Shown here: one piece after another, positions 27,906 through 37,107 of the stretch
Layout of the letters: every line of letters starts with the position of its first letter
Numbering within the stretch: position 1 is the stretch's first letter
Source of the DNA: Oligoflexales bacterium
GTDB lineage: Bacteria > Bdellovibrionota_B > Oligoflexia > Oligoflexales > RGVZ01
Direction: 5' to 3'
DNA: 64,000 bases
Assembly: GCA_947494335.1 (NCBI GenBank)
Contig: CANLUT010000005.1
Span: forward strand, 213,828-277,827
Position numbers and translations under genes: made by a program
Notes under the pieces: generated by a model
Told to the model about the DNA's origin: nothing
The model's input: only the letters and a program-made list of their open reading frames with translations
The model's database searches: none

Positions 27906-30125
27906 GTGAAGCCAGTCGTTAAACTTTCTGCCATCCAGCTGCTCATTTCATCCTTGGTGTTGTTTTTTCCTTCAGCACTAAATCTTGAATATGAATACGC
28001 ATGGCAAGTCGCCCTTGTCATGGTGATCGTTGCGTCTTTATCCTCTATGGTTCTTCCATCCCGTTGGCTGAACCTTTTCAGTTCCAATTCAAGGTGGACG
28101 TTCGCAGGGCTAGTGATTTCGCCGATTGTGACGATGATTCCCGGCGGCTTGGTTTTTGCGACATCTCAATGTCAATGCAGCGTGAATGGATTTTTGTTTT
28201 GGATGATTCTTTTGGTCATACCTGCGGTCTGGATATCGATGGCCACACTCCAAATAGCATGCTTCATAAAAAATCGGGCCAATTTTCGCTTTAAAGCTCT
28301 GATTTTGTCATGGCCTTGGATTTTGATATTGGTATCTCTGATATGGCTTTGGATTTTTCCTCAAAAGCGCGTGACCAGCATGATGCTGGGTTTTATCCAT
28401 GGACCGATATATGACCGGCAGATTGAGATTGACGGTGGTATTGTACTTGCTCGCCTTTCTCACGGTTTAATTGGCCTTTATTTTTTGGCGTTGGCTTCCG
28501 AGCTAATTGAATGGCGTTCAGCAAGATCAAAAACGATAGCCTTTGCGATCGGAGTTTTGTCTTTCTTGGCGGCGGGATACCCAAGCCAGCGTCACGGTTT
28601 AGATGCGTTGCAATCAGAGCTTCCAAAGCTCATAACGGGGGCTGATGTAGAGTTTTATTATGATTCAAGTAAGCCGAACGCCGATGAGACCGCTAAACAG
28701 CTAGTGAGAGATGCAGTCTTTCATGTCAAGGAAATCAAAGAATCCTTCGGATTAACGACCATCAGACCTTTAAAAATTTTTGCATACTCGTCTGAAGTGA
28801 AAAAAAAGCTTCTATTTGGTGGAGGCCAAACAGATGTGACCGATGTTAAAACGCCGACCGTACATATCGATTTTCAAGCATCTCCCCATCCCACGCTACG
28901 GCACGAGTTAATTCATGCTGTGGCGAGCTATGCAAGTTGGATGTCACTGGGATTTCATCCAAATATGCTTGTTACAGAGGGCGTGGCTATGGCTCTCGCG
29001 CCAGTTGACTACTCATTATCGTTGGATCAGATGGCAGCTGGTCTTATCAAGAGTGGACGCGTCGGCGATGTGACTCATTTATTTAATCCGCTTGGTTTCT
29101 GGAGTGAGTCTGGCACGAGATCCTACGCCGTGGCTGGCTCATTGCTAAGGTGGATCAGTGATCGTTTCGGACCAGAGGCCTTGCGTTCCATATACGCAGG
29201 ACAGACGCTTCGTGACGTGACCGGACGTAGCGGGCAGCAGCTTGTTGACGCTTGGCAAGCCGACATTTTGAGTTACGATACCGAGAAAACAGCCATGCTC
29301 ATCGAAAGCCTATCGCGTGAGCCAAGCGTTTTGACGGATATCTGTCCACATTCGGTCGCTGATCTCGCGCGAAAAAGGTCCGATGGCTGGTTTGTTCGCC
29401 TGCGGCAGCCAATGGGCTGGGACCCTGAGAATTGGGTGGACTGGCGTTCACGCTTATCCTCTGGTGATCGCCAGGCACGTCTTGAAGCCCTACGTTCTGC
29501 AGTAAAAAAATTTGTAACAACATCTATAAATGATCGCACGGGCCTCCATGTTTGGATTGAGACCATTGATAAGTCTAGAACGTGGCCACCGCAAGTTTTA
29601 GAGGACGTTGAGGCTGCGATCATCTCCAGCGATCTTCACGCTCTTGTCGGTGCTACAAATCAATCAAACGCCCTGTTGAATGATCTTCGGGAATTTATGA
29701 AGACGCGTCTTTTAGGTGTCTCTATTGTGCGGCAGATCGAGGCCCGGTTGGCCCTGGCAGAGTTTATGCCAGCTGAAACGCAGCTTCCTTGGCGTCAATA
29801 TTTAGCTGGTTGGGGTGAGTTACCGGCTGTGGGCGGGGAGCAACCTTGGATTGAGGTCTATCTTCGAGCGCGGCGATCGAATAGAGCGACCCCAGAGACG
29901 ATGACTCTGTGGGCGTCTCTTTTGGGGAAAACAAGTAATTATCTAGAAATTAGGCGCGAATGGCTGAAGATGCTTGCAAGCGGGTGGTTTGAACTTGCCG
30001 ATTATGAAAAGGCAGAGAGCGTTTACAAAGATATTGCAGCAGATTCGACTGGAGAAGCGCGTTTATTGGCAAACGAACACGTTCGCCGGATGCAATATCT
30101 GAAGTCGAGTGGCATAAAGCTGTGA
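27906..30125 (+). CDS. Multi-pass membrane HExxH metallopeptidase-like protein
   Basis: 739 residues from GTG 27906, nine bases behind the previous gene. Residues 1-225 hold about six hydrophobic segments (for example SLVLFFPSALNL, LVISPIVTMIPGGLVFA, WPWILILVSLIWLWIFP). Residues about 240-500 are periplasmic and carry a gluzincin-type site: His333-Glu334...His337 in RHELIHAV and a third-ligand candidate Glu358 in LVTEGVAM. The C-terminal 240 residues are helical and TPR-like (YEKAESVYKDIAA). Resembles peptidase-MA-type proteins with a membrane anchor. Substrate unknown. End of the operon, two bases before a convergent gene. Confidence 0.7.
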   Translation: MKPVVKLSAIQLLISSLVLFFPSALNLEYEYAWQVALVMVIVASLSSMVLPSRWLNLFSSNSRWTFAGLVISPIVTMIPGGLVFATSQCQCSVNGFLFWMILLVIPAVWISMATLQIACFIKNRANFRFKALILSWPWILILVSLIWLWIFPQKRVTSMMLGFIHGPIYDRQIEIDGGIVLARLSHGLIGLYFLALASELIEWRSARSKTIAFAIGVLSFLAAGYPSQRHGLDALQSELPKLITGADVEFYYDSSKPNADETAKQLVRDAVFHVKEIKESFGLTTIRPLKIFAYSSEVKKKLLFGGGQTDVTDVKTPTVHIDFQASPHPTLRHELIHAVASYASWMSLGFHPNMLVTEGVAMALAPVDYSLSLDQMAAGLIKSGRVGDVTHLFNPLGFWSESGTRSYAVAGSLLRWISDRFGPEALRSIYAGQTLRDVTGRSGQQLVDAWQADILSYDTEKTAMLIESLSREPSVLTDICPHSVADLARKRSDGWFVRLRQPMGWDPENWVDWRSRLSSGDRQARLEALRSAVKKFVTTSINDRTGLHVWIETIDKSRTWPPQVLEDVEAAIISSDLHALVGATNQSNALLNDLREFMKTRLLGVSIVRQIEARLALAEFMPAETQLPWRQYLAGWGELPAVGGEQPWIEVYLRARRSNRATPETMTLWASLLGKTSNYLEIRREWLKMLASGWFELADYEKAESVYKDIAADSTGEARLLANEHVRRMQYLKSSGIKL

Positions 30126-30127
30126 AC

Positions 30128-31123
30128 CTATGCTTTGTTGATACGACCTAAGATAAAATGAAAAATCACCTCTGCACCTATGCGGGCAGCCCGGCCCGAC
30201 GGGTCAAGGTCAGGTGCTATCTCTGCGATCTCGAGGATTCGCACTTTGCGATTCCTACCGGCTGCAAATGCAAACTGACATAGCTCCCAGGGTGAAAATC
30301 CAATGACCGGTGCCGCGCTGACGCCCTCTATGTCTGAGCATGAGTCCATATCGATTGTCAAAGCAATGTAGTCGGTCTTTTTTGTCAATGACCTAAGTTC
30401 TGCCTTGAATGCATCGATGACGTCATCATCTTTTTTTAAGGATGAAAGCTCTAAAACCTTAACACCCTGTTTACGACAATACTCAAAATGGCTTCTGGCA
30501 TTTCGTCCGTCTCGCGCTCCGAATTGTAACAGATGCTCACCCTCAACAACTCCACTCTCAATAATTTGCCGAAAGGGTGTGCCAGAGTGCGGTAGATTGT
30601 TTTCTAGTTCTCGTACATCAAGGTGAGGGTCAACATTGATCACGCCAAAATCAAAATCCTTTTTACTGCGCTTCAGGCCCGCAAATGTTCCGAGTATATG
30701 CGGAGCCGCAAAATCATGACCACCACCGACGGCGATTACAGTCGCTCCCAAATGTGCCGCTGCAGTGCATGCCAGTCGCGAATGCTCGTGGGTATCAGTG
30801 ATGACCTTCGCAGGAGTTATGTTACCGGCATCGAGAAAACGCCATTTTTCAAAATTTCTACTGAGTGGCCAGGCGAATTTATAAAGTGCGCTGCGCACCG
30901 CATCAGGTCCTTTGTCAGCGCCCGGACGTCCGCGGTTAAGTTTTACTCCGGTATCATCGGCAGCACCGATCAACACAAATGTTTGAGAGTGCAACGATGC
31001 CATTTCAGACAGCGTGATCTGTTCGACCCATTCACCGAGCCTGGGATCTCCTGGGCGCCCTTTGAAATACAGACCGGACGGAGCGGGGGTCATGCGGAGA
31101 TTTTTTAGTTCAGTGTTCAACAT
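30128..31123 (-). CDS. Arginase-family ureohydrolase (formimidoylglutamase-like)
   Basis: 331 residues. The three metal-binding motifs of the arginase fold are present: VGGGHDFAAP, NVDPHLDVR and LTIDMDSCSD, which ligate two manganese ions. GVSAAPVIGFSPWEL after the third motif resembles HutG formimidoylglutamase more than agmatinase. The fold also includes agmatinase and guanidinobutyrase. No other hut gene is nearby, so the substrate is uncertain. The ATG at 31123 has a weak ribosome site; Met11 is an alternative. Divergent from the small exported protein gene. Confidence 0.85.
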   Translation of the reverse strand: MLNTELKNLRMTPAPSGLYFKGRPGDPRLGEWVEQITLSEMASLHSQTFVLIGAADDTGVKLNRGRPGADKGPDAVRSALYKFAWPLSRNFEKWRFLDAGNITPAKVITDTHEHSRLACTAAAHLGATVIAVGGGHDFAAPHILGTFAGLKRSKKDFDFGVINVDPHLDVRELENNLPHSGTPFRQIIESGVVEGEHLLQFGARDGRNARSHFEYCRKQGVKVLELSSLKKDDDVIDAFKAELRSLTKKTDYIALTIDMDSCSDIEGVSAAPVIGFSPWELCQFAFAAGRNRKVRILEIAEIAPDLDPSGRAARIGAEVIFHFILGRINKA

Positions 31124-31177
31124 GGGGTGCCCAAGTCTTTAAGAGTCCGAAGAATCTATTTTCTGGCAAATGTTTTA

Positions 31178-31186
31178 TGCTATAAT
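31178..31186 (+). promoter_or_regulatory. Extended -10 promoter
   Basis: TGCTATAAT: a perfect TATAAT with the TGn extension, 24 bases upstream of the exported-protein start at 31211. The -35 region is poor, as is common for extended -10 promoters. Confidence 0.5.
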
Positions 31187-31210
31187 ATCACAGATGTAGT
31201 GGAGTGTAAG

Positions 31211-31663
31211 ATGAATACACGATTTTATGTGTTACTACTTTTTATAATGCTGTTTGTGCCAACGGCATATGCGCAAAAAGTGCGGAGTAAGCTCGTTCCG
31301 CACACGCAGGCCTACCGTCCACGTCCAGAACGAGGGTCGCACATTGATATCAAAGTGACCCCACCCGGTGCGAGAGGGTCGGATGGACGGGTTTTGGTTG
31401 AGGTGTACAATCGTGGCAAGCAGCACTTAGCGTTGATTCAGTTTGATGTGACTCTGCTTAATCGCGGTGGATTTGAAATCACCGCCCCTGTCAGAGCTGA
31501 CGATTTGAAGCCTAACATGTCGGGTAGCCAGTGGATCATTATTCCGCGCATTCGTGGTGCATTTCCATCGATTGACGAGGCGATTGCTGACAACATCAAA
31601 GCCGTTGCAACTGACGCACGCGAAGTGAAAATTAAATCGTTCGTTGACCTCATCAAAAACTGA
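31211..31663 (+). CDS. Small periplasmic protein, unknown function
   Basis: 150 residues from ATG 31211, six bases after GGAG; earlier in-frame codons back to 31127 lie upstream of an apparent promoter. Signal peptide MNTRFYVLLLFIMLFVPTAYAQ. Mature part is beta-rich: HIDIKVTPPGARGSDGRVLV then VEVYNRGKQHLALIQFDV, then RADDLKPNMSGSQW. The pattern resembles a small Ig/FxLYD-like domain that modifies attachment of other exported proteins. No cysteine. Downstream is a CCAGTTAACTGG palindrome (31672-31683). Confidence 0.6.
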   Translation: MNTRFYVLLLFIMLFVPTAYAQKVRSKLVPHTQAYRPRPERGSHIDIKVTPPGARGSDGRVLVEVYNRGKQHLALIQFDVTLLNRGGFEITAPVRADDLKPNMSGSQWIIIPRIRGAFPSIDEAIADNIKAVATDAREVKIKSFVDLIKN

Positions 31664-31877
31664 CCGACTGACCAGTTAACTGGCTGAATGGTCAGCTGAA
31701 TTTCGGCCATTATTTCGACAGTTTTAGTGTGTTTTTGACATCCCCGCGTGTGGCCCATTGGCCAAACGCTGTTGTTTTCGAGGCTTATTAAAAATAGGCA
31801 TTGGCCCGGAGTTTGCTCGGTGATAGGCAGAATCCGCGGCCAGGCCGCTTTTTGCCCAAACTAAAGGAGATGTTTTT

Positions 31878-32387
31878 ATGAAGCGATTGTTTAACGCGTG
31901 CAGTCTAATGGTTCTTGCTTCCTTGATAAATTCTTGCGGAAGCGAGCTACGTTCTGGAGCGAAGCTAGCTCATGATTCGCAACCTGCTCATATCAAGCCT
32001 GTGACTGATGTTGTTGAAATTGAAGGATCTGACGCAAATAGTTTATTTTCTGCTCTTGAAAATCTTGGCGTCCAAGATACGGATCACTTGATCGGCGCAA
32101 CAAATCTCCGCATCAAAAATCTACGTTGTGACAAAGATCTTGCTAACCCAGCTCGTAAGACCCGCTGTATTTATGATGCGGTCAATGCAGAGACTGGCAG
32201 CCTCGAGTCTTTCTCCGGGATTGTAGGAAAAGCATCTGATGACTTGTTTACCATTCTTTCGAAGCATGGTTTGAACGTTAATGCTGGAATCAATCCAAAC
32301 TATCGTGCTGTTGCAGCTTCGGTGTTGACCTGCTCAATGCCGGTCATCCCTAATCCAGTAGCTTTCTGCGTTGTAGAAAGACTCTAA
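31878..32387 (+). CDS. Lipoprotein, unknown function
   Basis: 169 residues, AGGAG eight bases before the ATG. Signal MKRLFNACSLMVLASLINSC, lipobox at NSC. Mature part has four cysteines in two pairs (LRCDKDL, TRCIYDA, LTCSMPV, FCVVERL), suggesting a compact disulphide-bonded domain with a LFSALENLGVQDTDHLIGAT helix. A strong hairpin follows the stop codon. Unknown family. Confidence 0.6.
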   Translation: MKRLFNACSLMVLASLINSCGSELRSGAKLAHDSQPAHIKPVTDVVEIEGSDANSLFSALENLGVQDTDHLIGATNLRIKNLRCDKDLANPARKTRCIYDAVNAETGSLESFSGIVGKASDDLFTILSKHGLNVNAGINPNYRAVAASVLTCSMPVIPNPVAFCVVERL

Positions 32388-32398
32388 AATCTAAGCTT

Positions 32399-32446
32399 GG
32401 GCCAGCTAATCGACTCCGCGAATGAAGGCGGTCGGTTGGCTGGCCC
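32399..32446. terminator. Hairpin terminator between convergent genes
   Basis: GGGCCAGC at 32399-32406 pairs with GCTGGCCC at 32439-32446, and the inner bases continue to pair imperfectly. It lies between the lipoprotein gene and the convergent hydrolase gene. A short T-rich stretch follows on the plus side (TTGTAGTTATTTTA). Confidence 0.6.
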
Positions 32447-32452
32447 TTGTAG

Positions 32453-33256
32453 TTATTTTACATTTAAAAATTTTAGTAAGGCGTCGATTTCATCTTTCCT
32501 ATCACTGGCAAAGGCTTGCGTGTGCTTGTTGCCATCAAATGAACGCAATGTGATTTGATCAGATGGCAGTTTCTGGTAAAGACTTTCACCAGCAGCATAG
32601 GGGACCACTGGATCACGACGATCATGGTAAGCCAAAATGGGCACTTTGATTTGATTGATGTAGTCTTCTGGATCTTCATCACCGCTTAGTAAAATCCACG
32701 GCAGCCATTGGAAGGGCCATGTCAGCCAGTGACGCGCTAGGACTTGCCTGGCTACACTGCGGTAGGACGAAAATGTGCTTTCAAGTATCAAGCCATCAAT
32801 CTTGGCGCCGCTTTTCGCCAGAGATGTGATCGCCACGGCGCCGCCGAGGCTTTGTCCGATGACAAAGCGCCTTGAGTTGGGGTACTCGCGCTGAAACCAA
32901 TTGAGCATGGCAACGCCGTCCTCTACAACCCCATGCCTTGAAGGGGTTCCTGTCGAACCATCATAGCCGCGGTAATCAAATACAATAACGTCGACCCCTC
33001 GCGTGGCCAGCCATGCCACTGACAAAAAATGGGTGGATCGATTTTCGGCGTTACCGTGAAACTGTATGATCGCTGTTTTGTGTTTTGGCGGATTTTCTGC
33101 TGGGATCTTCCATGCCTTTAACTGGACTCCGTCAGAACTTGGAACAGTCGTCTCCAAGTATTCAAGATCGATCTTTTTTGGCGTCAAATAAATATTCGCG
33201 TGGGGATGGTAAAAAAGATGGTTGCAACTTGTCACGACGAAAACAGTGATGGTCAT
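32453..33256 (-). CDS. Alpha/beta hydrolase, lipoprotein or membrane-anchored
   Basis: 267 residues from ATG 33256, chosen for the GGGAGG upstream; the frame is open to 33322 just after fadA. Signal MTITVFVVTSC with Cys11. S33/BD-FAE-type hydrolase: VIVFDYRGYDGST, nucleophile elbow IGQSLGG, acid ILAYHDRRDPVVP, and a late His (GNKHTQAF). Resembles the Bem46/YfhR group. Substrate unknown. The ribosome site is inside a perfect 11-bp hairpin (33259-33282), which may restrict translation or end fadA transcription. Third gene of the fadN-fadA run. Confidence 0.8.
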   Translation of the reverse strand: MTITVFVVTSCNHLFYHPHANIYLTPKKIDLEYLETTVPSSDGVQLKAWKIPAENPPKHKTAIIQFHGNAENRSTHFLSVAWLATRGVDVIVFDYRGYDGSTGTPSRHGVVEDGVAMLNWFQREYPNSRRFVIGQSLGGAVAITSLAKSGAKIDGLILESTFSSYRSVARQVLARHWLTWPFQWLPWILLSGDEDPEDYINQIKVPILAYHDRRDPVVPYAAGESLYQKLPSDQITLRSFDGNKHTQAFASDRKDEIDALLKFLNVK

Positions 33257-33258
33257 GA

Positions 33259-33282
33259 CAAAGGCCTCCCAGGAGGCCTTTG
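33259..33282 (-). promoter_or_regulatory. Hairpin enclosing ribosome-binding site
   Basis: On the minus strand CAAAGGCCTCC then TG then GGAGGCCTTTG forms an 11-bp stem, with the GGAGG ribosome site on its 3' arm and the hydrolase start three bases downstream. It lies 40 bases after the fadA stop codon. It could be a terminator for fadA, an attenuator, or a translational block. Confidence 0.6.
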
Positions 33283-33322
33283 GTGTCACGCGATTATTTT
33301 TTCTCGTGCGTTTCTTGATCAT

Positions 33323-34510
33323 TTAAAGCAATTCAAAGATGCCTGCGGCACCCATGCCGGTTCCGATGCACATGGAGACCATACCCCATTTTTGTTTATC
33401 TCGCTTCATGCCATGGAGAAGCGTAGCAGTGAGTTTTGCTCCTGTCGCTCCTAGTGGATGGCCGAGCGCGATCGCGCCACCGGTGACATTTATTCGCTCG
33501 GGGTCGAGTTGAAGATTTCTAACCACAGCCAAAGCTTGGGCGGCAAATGCCTCATTCAATTCAATTCGCTCGATTTTGTCTGGAGATATTCCTGCTAGTT
33601 TGCACGCTTTTGGAATCGCAGCGATTGGTCCAATGCCCATGACGCGCGGAGGAACTCCTGCGACCGAGAATCCCGCAAAACGGGCCATTGGTTTTAAATT
33701 GTGCTTTTTGACAAAATCTTCGCTGCAAACAAAACACATCGCCGCTCCATCACTCATCTGTGAGCTGTTACCAGCCGTCACGGAACCTCCGGCTTGAAGA
33801 AATGCAGGACGAAGTTTTGCCAGGGCGTCAATGGTTGTGTCGGCACGTGGTCCTTCATCAGTATCGACAATTTGCTCGCGTATATCGACTTTCCCACCGT
33901 CTTTGGGTAATCGTGACACGGCCTTAATCGGAATGATTTCGTCTTTAAATAGACCCTTCTCAATGGCCTTGCACGCCTTTTGGTGACTATCAAAGGCAAA
34001 CTTGTCCTGATCAGCCCTGGAAACTTTGAAATCAATGGAAACGTTTTCGGCTGTCATACCCATTCCAAGGTAAGCTGCTGGGTGCAAATCATTCATTTGG
34101 CGGCTTCCAACGACCTTATGACCCATCATGGGTATCAATGACATGCTCTCCGTTCCGCCGGCTAAAATGCAATCAGCTTGCCCAGCCATCACACGATCGG
34201 CAGCCATGGCGATTGTTTGCAGGCCCGACGAACAAAATCTATTCACCGTAACGCCTGATACCGACTCGGGAAGTCCTGATAACAAAACGATAAATCGTGC
34301 GATGTTCATCCCTTGTTCTGCCTCTGGCATGGCGCAGCCCACGATAACATCCTCGATCAGTGCAGGATCAAACTTTGGCGTCCGTTCGAGGATGCCTTTG
34401 ATGACGTCCGCACAGAGATCGTCGGGGCGCTTTGCTTTGAAGCCGCCACGGAAAGCTTTGCCAACGGCACTTCGGTAAGGGGAAACAATATATGCTGCTT
34501 TCGCTGTCAT
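33323..34510 (-). CDS. fadA: Acetyl-CoA acyltransferase (3-ketothiolase)
   Basis: 395 residues. Thiolase with acylated Cys93 in VNRFCSSGLQT, His351 in GGAIALGHPLGATGA and Cys381 in SMCIGTGMGA, the full catalytic set. It cleaves 3-ketoacyl-CoA to acetyl-CoA, the last step of beta-oxidation. Thirty-two bases after fadN, as in fadN-fadA operons. The stop codon abuts the extended frame of the downstream hydrolase. Confidence 0.95.
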   Translation of the reverse strand: MTAKAAYIVSPYRSAVGKAFRGGFKAKRPDDLCADVIKGILERTPKFDPALIEDVIVGCAMPEAEQGMNIARFIVLLSGLPESVSGVTVNRFCSSGLQTIAMAADRVMAGQADCILAGGTESMSLIPMMGHKVVGSRQMNDLHPAAYLGMGMTAENVSIDFKVSRADQDKFAFDSHQKACKAIEKGLFKDEIIPIKAVSRLPKDGGKVDIREQIVDTDEGPRADTTIDALAKLRPAFLQAGGSVTAGNSSQMSDGAAMCFVCSEDFVKKHNLKPMARFAGFSVAGVPPRVMGIGPIAAIPKACKLAGISPDKIERIELNEAFAAQALAVVRNLQLDPERINVTGGAIALGHPLGATGAKLTATLLHGMKRDKQKWGMVSMCIGTGMGAAGIFELL

Positions 34511-34542
34511 GTGCTGATACCTCGTTGGTTCGTTAAAAGATC

Positions 34543-36975
34543 TTAGTTGCGCAGTGGACTGCCTGTCTTTAGCATGTGTTCAATGCGAGCTTGGGTTTTT
34601 TCTGTTTGGCAAAGTTCCACAAACACTTCGCGCTCAAGATCAAGCAAATACTGCTCAGAAACGGCCATTCCGCCATCAACCTCGCCGCCGCAAAGGACTC
34701 GTGCAATGCGTTCTGCAATAAATGCATCGTGTTTAGATACCTGCTTTTGCTCTAGCATGTTGTATAGCATCATGCGGAAAGTCTGTACGCCAGGGTCTCC
34801 AACAACCTTGATCTCAGTGCGTGGCGTTGGCGGGACATATCCACATTGAACCATATGCAGTGCTTGTGCTTTCGCACGCGCGACCACATGCTCACGTGAT
34901 AGAGAGATCGTTGATGATTGAGGCATAAGTCCCATTTCAATCGCTTCGTGCGCAGATGTCGAGGTTCTTGCCATGCCGATGAGCAAGAATGCCCGCTGCA
35001 AGAACTGCATGGGATCTGGACGCTCTGCCAGCGTCATCAGATCGTAACAGCGAAGAGCGAGCTCCTTTGTGCCGCCCCCAGCCGGTAACAGGCCAACACC
35101 GATTTCTACGAGACCAGCATATGTTTCGCCAGCAAGCACGCGGTGCGCACTGTGCAGTGTTGTCTCGCAGCCGCCACCGAGAGCAAGTCCATGAACCCCA
35201 GCTACGACCGGGAACGGTGCAAACTTGATCATTTGCATGGCGCCTTGGAATGTGCGTATGAATTTGTCCAGGGTTGGCCAGTCTTTTTTGCCAATGACCT
35301 CAAGAATCTCCTTGAGATTGGCGCCTGCTGAGAATGCATCTCCCTCATTGCCAATGACCATCGCATCAAATGACTCTGATACTTTTGGTACCGATTTCAG
35401 CATAAACTCAACAATGCTGCTGTCGAGTGCATTCATTTTACTATGAAAGGTTAGGCACGCCACGCCGTCGCCAATGTCGACAAGTGACGCGTTTTTCGTA
35501 CTCATCACGACCCGTTTGTCAGCATCAGTCTGGAATTTAGGTAATCTGAATTTGTGATTTTCCAACGGGATTTTCGGACGCGCTGGTTTTTGGCTAAAGA
35601 ATTGGTCCGATGGACCGCTTAGTGTCCAAACCATGGTTCCCGGAGCCACATCATAAAATTTGATACCTGGTTTGCACCATGATGGAAGCTTAACGTTTTC
35701 GTCCTGCATGCGCTTCAGGACTTTGTCATACCCAAGTCCTTGCCATAGTTCAAAGGGACCCATCTCCCAGTTAAATCCCCATTTAAGACCTTCGTCGATG
35801 GGCTTGGGGATTCCTCCGGCGATGTCATCCATCAGTAAAGCCGAGTAGCTGAAGGTATCCCGTAGAATATGCCACACAAATTGGGCATAGGGGTCTTTCT
35901 GTTCAAGAACAATCGAGAGTCGTTTGATTAAATCTGGCTCTTTTGCCGTTTGGGCGCCCCATGGCACATCGGCTGGAGCTTGGCTGACATAGTCTCCAGT
36001 GGACGGCCGCAAGGCCAGAATCACGGTTTTCCCAGCTGCATCCTTATCTTTCTTGTAACAGCCGACATTGTTTGATTTTTGACCGAGTCGGCCTGCTGCA
36101 ATGAGATCGTCAATCCATTTTGGCATCTTGAACCATTCACGGTAAGGGTCATTTGGCACTCGCTCAAATGTATTTTTCGAGACATGTGCAAACGTATCCA
36201 GACCCACAACATCCATTGTTCTAAATGTTGCTGAGGATGGGCGTCCCATCAACTTCCCGGTGAGGGCGTCAATCGTCTCAATATTTAAATCGAATTTTGC
36301 CATCGCTTGGAGCGTTGCCTGGTTGACAAAGACTCCGATGCGATTAGCTATAAAGTTGACAGTATCAAAGGCGTGCACGACGCCCTTGCCTAGGGTTTCC
36401 TCTGACCATTTACTGAAATCGGCAACCAAATCTTTTCTTGTCAACCCATGTGGAATGATCTCTAGAAGCTTCATGTAACGTGGTGGATTGAAGAAGTGCG
36501 TGCCAAAAAAGTTCGTGACAAATTGTTCAGGCATGTCTTTGGCAATGTCTTCAAGTTTGATGCCCGATGTGTTTGTGGTAATGGGAATTCCTGGTTTTGC
36601 GTACTCCATTACGCGTGCAAAAAGTTTCTGTTTGATATCAAGTTTTTCAATCACCGCCTCTAGCACCCAGTCGCATTCGCGCAAGACTGCCATGTCGTCA
36701 TCAAAATTTCCTGGGATAATCCCTGATAGAACTGCAGGCGTGAAAAGAGGGGATGGCTTCAGGCTTTTTAGATTTTCGATAGCCAGGATGCTTCGTGCTG
36801 AGCGGATATTCTTACCAACCACCTTTGCTTCTTTCGGATCTTTCGGAGGTTCCTGGCTCGCGAGATCGAGCAGATGGACGCGAATGCCTGCTGCGGATAG
36901 AACAGCAGCTATTTGAGCGCCCATCACTCCGGAACCAAGCACGGCAGCGCGGCGAATTTTTAATCGTTGAGACAT
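34543..36975 (-). CDS. fadN: Bifunctional 3-hydroxyacyl-CoA dehydrogenase/enoyl-CoA hydratase (FadN-type)
   Basis: 810 residues. The order is dehydrogenase first and hydratase last, as in FadN and unlike FadB. N-terminal NAD-binding VLGSGVMGAQIAAVLSAAG and the dehydrogenase signature FNPPRYMKLLEIIPHG; a C-terminal dehydrogenase half follows (about 290-410). From about residue 495 a crotonase domain has VIGNEGDAFSAGANLKEI and GVHGLALGGGCETTLHS, including the oxyanion-hole Gly pair. It hydrates enoyl-CoA and oxidises the hydroxyacyl product, feeding FadA. AGGAGG lies nine bases before the ATG. No acyl-CoA dehydrogenase is in the window. Confidence 0.94.
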   Translation of the reverse strand: MSQRLKIRRAAVLGSGVMGAQIAAVLSAAGIRVHLLDLASQEPPKDPKEAKVVGKNIRSARSILAIENLKSLKPSPLFTPAVLSGIIPGNFDDDMAVLRECDWVLEAVIEKLDIKQKLFARVMEYAKPGIPITTNTSGIKLEDIAKDMPEQFVTNFFGTHFFNPPRYMKLLEIIPHGLTRKDLVADFSKWSEETLGKGVVHAFDTVNFIANRIGVFVNQATLQAMAKFDLNIETIDALTGKLMGRPSSATFRTMDVVGLDTFAHVSKNTFERVPNDPYREWFKMPKWIDDLIAAGRLGQKSNNVGCYKKDKDAAGKTVILALRPSTGDYVSQAPADVPWGAQTAKEPDLIKRLSIVLEQKDPYAQFVWHILRDTFSYSALLMDDIAGGIPKPIDEGLKWGFNWEMGPFELWQGLGYDKVLKRMQDENVKLPSWCKPGIKFYDVAPGTMVWTLSGPSDQFFSQKPARPKIPLENHKFRLPKFQTDADKRVVMSTKNASLVDIGDGVACLTFHSKMNALDSSIVEFMLKSVPKVSESFDAMVIGNEGDAFSAGANLKEILEVIGKKDWPTLDKFIRTFQGAMQMIKFAPFPVVAGVHGLALGGGCETTLHSAHRVLAGETYAGLVEIGVGLLPAGGGTKELALRCYDLMTLAERPDPMQFLQRAFLLIGMARTSTSAHEAIEMGLMPQSSTISLSREHVVARAKAQALHMVQCGYVPPTPRTEIKVVGDPGVQTFRMMLYNMLEQKQVSKHDAFIAERIARVLCGGEVDGGMAVSEQYLLDLEREVFVELCQTEKTQARIEHMLKTGSPLRN

Positions 36976-37107
36976 TGTACATTTCCTCCTCAGCGGATTT
37001 TGCTCGGGACAGCACAGGAGTAAAATCGTAAATGTTTTTTCCTATTTGGGCAATTGTGGTAAATTATAAGAAGTGAACCTGTCTCCCATCAGAAAAAGAG
37101 GTTGCTC

